DNA from: an uncultured Gemmatimonadota bacterium
Lineage (GTDB): Bacteria > Gemmatimonadota > Gemmatimonadetes > Gemmatimonadales > Gemmatimonadaceae
Direction of reading: 5' to 3'
Assembly: GCA_902825965.1 (NCBI GenBank)
Contig: CADEDA010000002.1
Location: forward strand, 124,001-188,000
Length of the DNA stretch: 64,000 nucleotides
Shown here: in pieces, positions 62,222 to 64,000 of the stretch
Numbering within the stretch: the first letter of the stretch is position 1
Layout: the number at the start of each line of letters is the position of its first letter
Position numbers and translations under genes: made by a program
Notes under the pieces: model-generated
Database searches by the model: none
The model's input: only the letters and a program-made list of their open reading frames with translations
What the model was told of the DNA's origin: nothing

Positions 62222-63118
62222 CTAGCGCCGCTTCGGCACCAACCGCGTCCAGATCACGATCACGCCGCAGCCGGCGTTCCGGCCGGCGAACTCGCCCGGC
62301 ACGTCCGCGGCGCCGGTGTAGACCTCGATCGCCTCGATGTCGTTGATCGGCGTGTTGAGCCCGAAGCTATTGTTCTCCACGCCGTCGACGAAGTACTCCG
62401 GCAGGCAACCGCGCGGGGCGCGGGCCATACGGATGAAGCAGCCACCCCCGCCACCGCATTCGACGAGTGTGCCGCGCACCTGACGCATGGCGTCACTGAG
62501 CCGGTTGTAGCCGGCCTTCTCGATCTGTGCGCGCGTGAGGTACTGCCCGCGGCCCGTGCGCTGGCGACGCTCGAAGTCGGCGTAGCGTCGTGCGAGCGGC
62601 TCAGGCGCGGTCACGGTGACCCCGGCCACGCGCTGGGCCGCGGCGGCCGCCGCCGCGGCCGAATCCAGGTCCACGCTCGTCGAGTCGAGCTCGAGGGTCC
62701 GCTCCATCACCTCGCCCGCCGCGAAGGGCAGGGTGAGGTTCGCCCGCGGGAATCCCTGCGCAAACACCACGAAGCGGTTGATGCCCGGGGGCAGGCTGTC
62801 GAGGTTGAACCGACCCGCGGAATCGGAGACGGCCACCCGCCCGGTCCCGACCACGGCGATCCGGGTCCCCGCGACCGGTTTGGCGGTCGAGGCGTCCAGC
62901 ACGACCCCATGGAATCGTGCTGGACGGGCGGCGCGCTGGGCGTCGAGCCGCATCGGGCTGCCGGCGGCGAGGCCAATCGCGAGGCACAGGGCGAGGCACA
63001 GGGCGAGGCACGGGGCGAACACGATGTTCGCTGTGCGCACAGCTTGACGCGCGCAGCGCCGCAGGCGCGGCCGACGCGCCGCGTCCAACCAGGCGGCGAG
63101 GGGAATGGGCATACGCAC
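62222..63118 (-). CDS. Plug-only TonB receptor-like protein with carboxypeptidase-regulatory domain
   Basis: 298 residues. A basic N-region leads into a hydrophobic core (CLALCLALCLAIGLAAG) serving as signal or anchor; ATG 63112 is an alternative start. Residues about 65-145 form a carboxypeptidase-regulatory-like beta-sandwich (FHGVVLDASTAKPVAGTRIA, DSAGRFNLDSLPPGINRFVV). Residues about 185-295 resemble a TonB receptor plug (LTRAQIEKAGYNRLSDAMRQ, YFVDGVENNSFG, IEAIEVYTGAADVP) but the polypeptide stops there, with no barrel. Four Cys lie in the plug (ECGGGGGCF, RGCLPE, NAGCG). Such truncated receptors are characteristic of Gemmatimonadota; their role is unknown. Divergent from the SusC-like gene. 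Confidence 0.82.
   Translation of the reverse strand: MRMPIPLAAWLDAARRPRLRRCARQAVRTANIVFAPCLALCLALCLAIGLAAGSPMRLDAQRAARPARFHGVVLDASTAKPVAGTRIAVVGTGRVAVSDSAGRFNLDSLPPGINRFVVFAQGFPRANLTLPFAAGEVMERTLELDSTSVDLDSAAAAAAAAQRVAGVTVTAPEPLARRYADFERRQRTGRGQYLTRAQIEKAGYNRLSDAMRQVRGTLVECGGGGGCFIRMARAPRGCLPEYFVDGVENNSFGLNTPINDIEAIEVYTGAADVPGEFAGRNAGCGVIVIWTRLVPKRR
62981..63016. repeat. 12-bp tandem repeat in the signal-sequence region
   Basis: Three copies of GAGGCACAGGGC (62981-62992, 62993-63004, and 63005-63016 with one change) lie inside the plug-domain gene and encode the CLALCLALCLA core on the minus strand. Copy-number change would lengthen or shorten the hydrophobic core by four residues while keeping frame. 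Confidence 0.8.
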
Positions 63119-63310
63119 GGAGAAACAGAGGGCCGGCCGCGGTTCAGCGCAAGCTTTACCCGGCGTTTCTGCGCGGCCGTCACGGGTACCGGGACCAACC
63201 GTCCCGTCCCTTGCGCTTTCCTATAGCCCGGCGCAGAGTGGTGCACCGCGTGACGTCACCGTGACACACGCGTGCGGTACCCCCACTCCCTTCACGGAGC
63301 CGTTTCACTC

Positions 63311-64000
63311 ATGCATCGTCTCGGGTCACTCCGGACACTCAGGGCATTCCTGCTGTTGGCAGCGATGTTCCTGAGCGGCGGCGCACTCGCCGCACAACAG
63401 GCCCTCATCACGGGCAAGGTCACCGCCGGCGGTTCGCCGCTCGCCGGCGCCACCATCACCATCCCCGCCATGGCCGGCGTGGGCACGGTCAGTGACGAAG
63501 CCGGCAACTACCGGCTCGCCGTCAGTTCGCGCCTCGAGACGGTCGTCGTGCTCGCGCGCGCGATCGGCTACAAGCCGGTCCGCACGTCGGTGACGATGAC
63601 CAACAATCGCGGTGAGGCGAACTTCACGCTCGAGCGTGACGTGCTCAACCTCGACCAGGTCGTCGTCACGGGCCAGAACCAGGAGATCTCCCTCAAGAAG
63701 GTCGCCTTCTCGGTCGGCGTCGTCGACAATGCACAGCTGAAGGAAGCGCCGTCGATCTCGCCGCTCGGCGGCCTCAACGGCCGCGTCGCCGGCGCCAGCG
63801 TCGCCGCGGTCTCCGGCTCGCCGGGCTCCGCCCCGGCCATCCGCCTCCGCGGCGCCACCTCGCTCACCGGCCGCCAGGACCCCCTGGTGATCGTCGATGG
63901 CACCATCTCCCGCATCTCGCTCGCGGACATCGCGGCCGAGGACATCGAGCGCGTCGAGGTGATCAAGGGCGCCGCCGCCAGCTCGCTCTACGGCTCCGAC
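63311..64000 (+). CDS. SusC/RagA-family TonB-linked outer membrane receptor (5' part)
   Basis: The first 230 residues of a large receptor that continues past the window. The N-terminus is a signal peptide (LRAFLLLAAMFLSGGALAAQ). Next is a carboxypeptidase-regulatory-like domain, residues about 25-105 (LITGKVTAGGSPLAGATITI, GNYRLAVSSRLETVVV, LARAIGYKPVRTSVTM). The TonB box region NLDQVVVTG precedes the plug: APSISPLGGLNGRVAGASVA, AIRLRGATSLTGRQDPLVIV and RVEVIKGAAASSLYGSD. The wording VIKGAAASSLYGS is the SusC/RagA plug signature. It would import large nutrients with a SusD partner, expected just downstream. Divergent from the plug-only gene. Confidence 0.95.
   Translation, partial: MHRLGSLRTLRAFLLLAAMFLSGGALAAQQALITGKVTAGGSPLAGATITIPAMAGVGTVSDEAGNYRLAVSSRLETVVVLARAIGYKPVRTSVTMTNNRGEANFTLERDVLNLDQVVVTGQNQEISLKKVAFSVGVVDNAQLKEAPSISPLGGLNGRVAGASVAAVSGSPGSAPAIRLRGATSLTGRQDPLVIVDGTISRISLADIAAEDIERVEVIKGAAASSLYGSD

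Overview
The window looks like chromosomal DNA from a Gemmatimonadota (Gemmatimonadaceae-type) bacterium. Reasons: very high G+C throughout, many secreted peptidases (M14, M24, M42, M61) and exported 6-bladed beta-propellers, a SusC/RagA-type TonB receptor, a cbb3 oxidase operon with fused CcoN-CcoO and a one-haem CcoP, and few Shine-Dalgarno sequences with dense ATGA/GTGA gene overlaps. This assignment is inferred from gene content; no rRNA is present. Genes are tightly packed, with no gap above about 300 bp, and I see no tRNA, rRNA, CRISPR array, insertion sequence or prophage.

Layout. 1-4.3 kb (minus): an operon of an ECF sigma factor, a one-helix membrane protein with a C-terminal glycogen-binding-like E-set domain (probable anti-sigma), a secreted helical protein, an outer-membrane-barrel-like protein ending in a second such E-set domain, and a Tat-signal class V aminotransferase running off the left edge. 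4.5-7 kb (plus): aldehyde dehydrogenase, YggT and YggU/DUF167 proteins. 7-11.7 kb: a promoter and a SAM-II riboswitch ahead of metF-metH, the methyl branch of methionine synthesis. 11.8-16.7 kb: a receiver-EAL protein, acyl-CoA dehydrogenase and two exported beta-propellers. 16.8-26.9 kb: M14 and M24 peptidases, two M61-PDZ proteases around a duplicated-domain unknown, and a flavin amine oxidase. 27-36.5 kb: an amidohydrolase / membrane protein / BtuF-like / M42 operon, a HEAT-repeat protein, another amidohydrolase, and an HDAC-like deacetylase / alpha-beta hydrolase / unknown operon closed by a hairpin.

36.5-40.1 kb: a PolX-PHP protein with a degraded polymerase site translationally coupled to endonuclease III, then a TonB-C-like lipoprotein, cyclophilin and a small membrane protein. 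40.2-42.2 kb: a P1B-type ATPase. 42.0-50.6 kb (minus): a full cbb3 oxidase operon, ccoNO-Q-P-G-H-(TauE/SafE)-I-S. 50.8-57.3 kb: an HD-domain protein, then an ECF sigma operon encoding a membrane protein, a Spy/CpxP-like protein, TolC, a MacA-like adaptor and a MacB-type permease without its own ATPase. 57.4-64 kb: Kup potassium transporter, a second large M14 protein, a plug-only TonB-type protein and, divergently, the start of a SusC/RagA receptor.

Intergenic hairpins in the window are perfect and GC-rich but lack U-tracts, so terminator calls rest on position and symmetry. The most notable items are the SAM-II element before metF-metH, the sigma operon with two E-set domains, the PolX lacking polymerase carboxylates, and the sigma-linked efflux operon whose adaptor carries a long Gly-rich insert.
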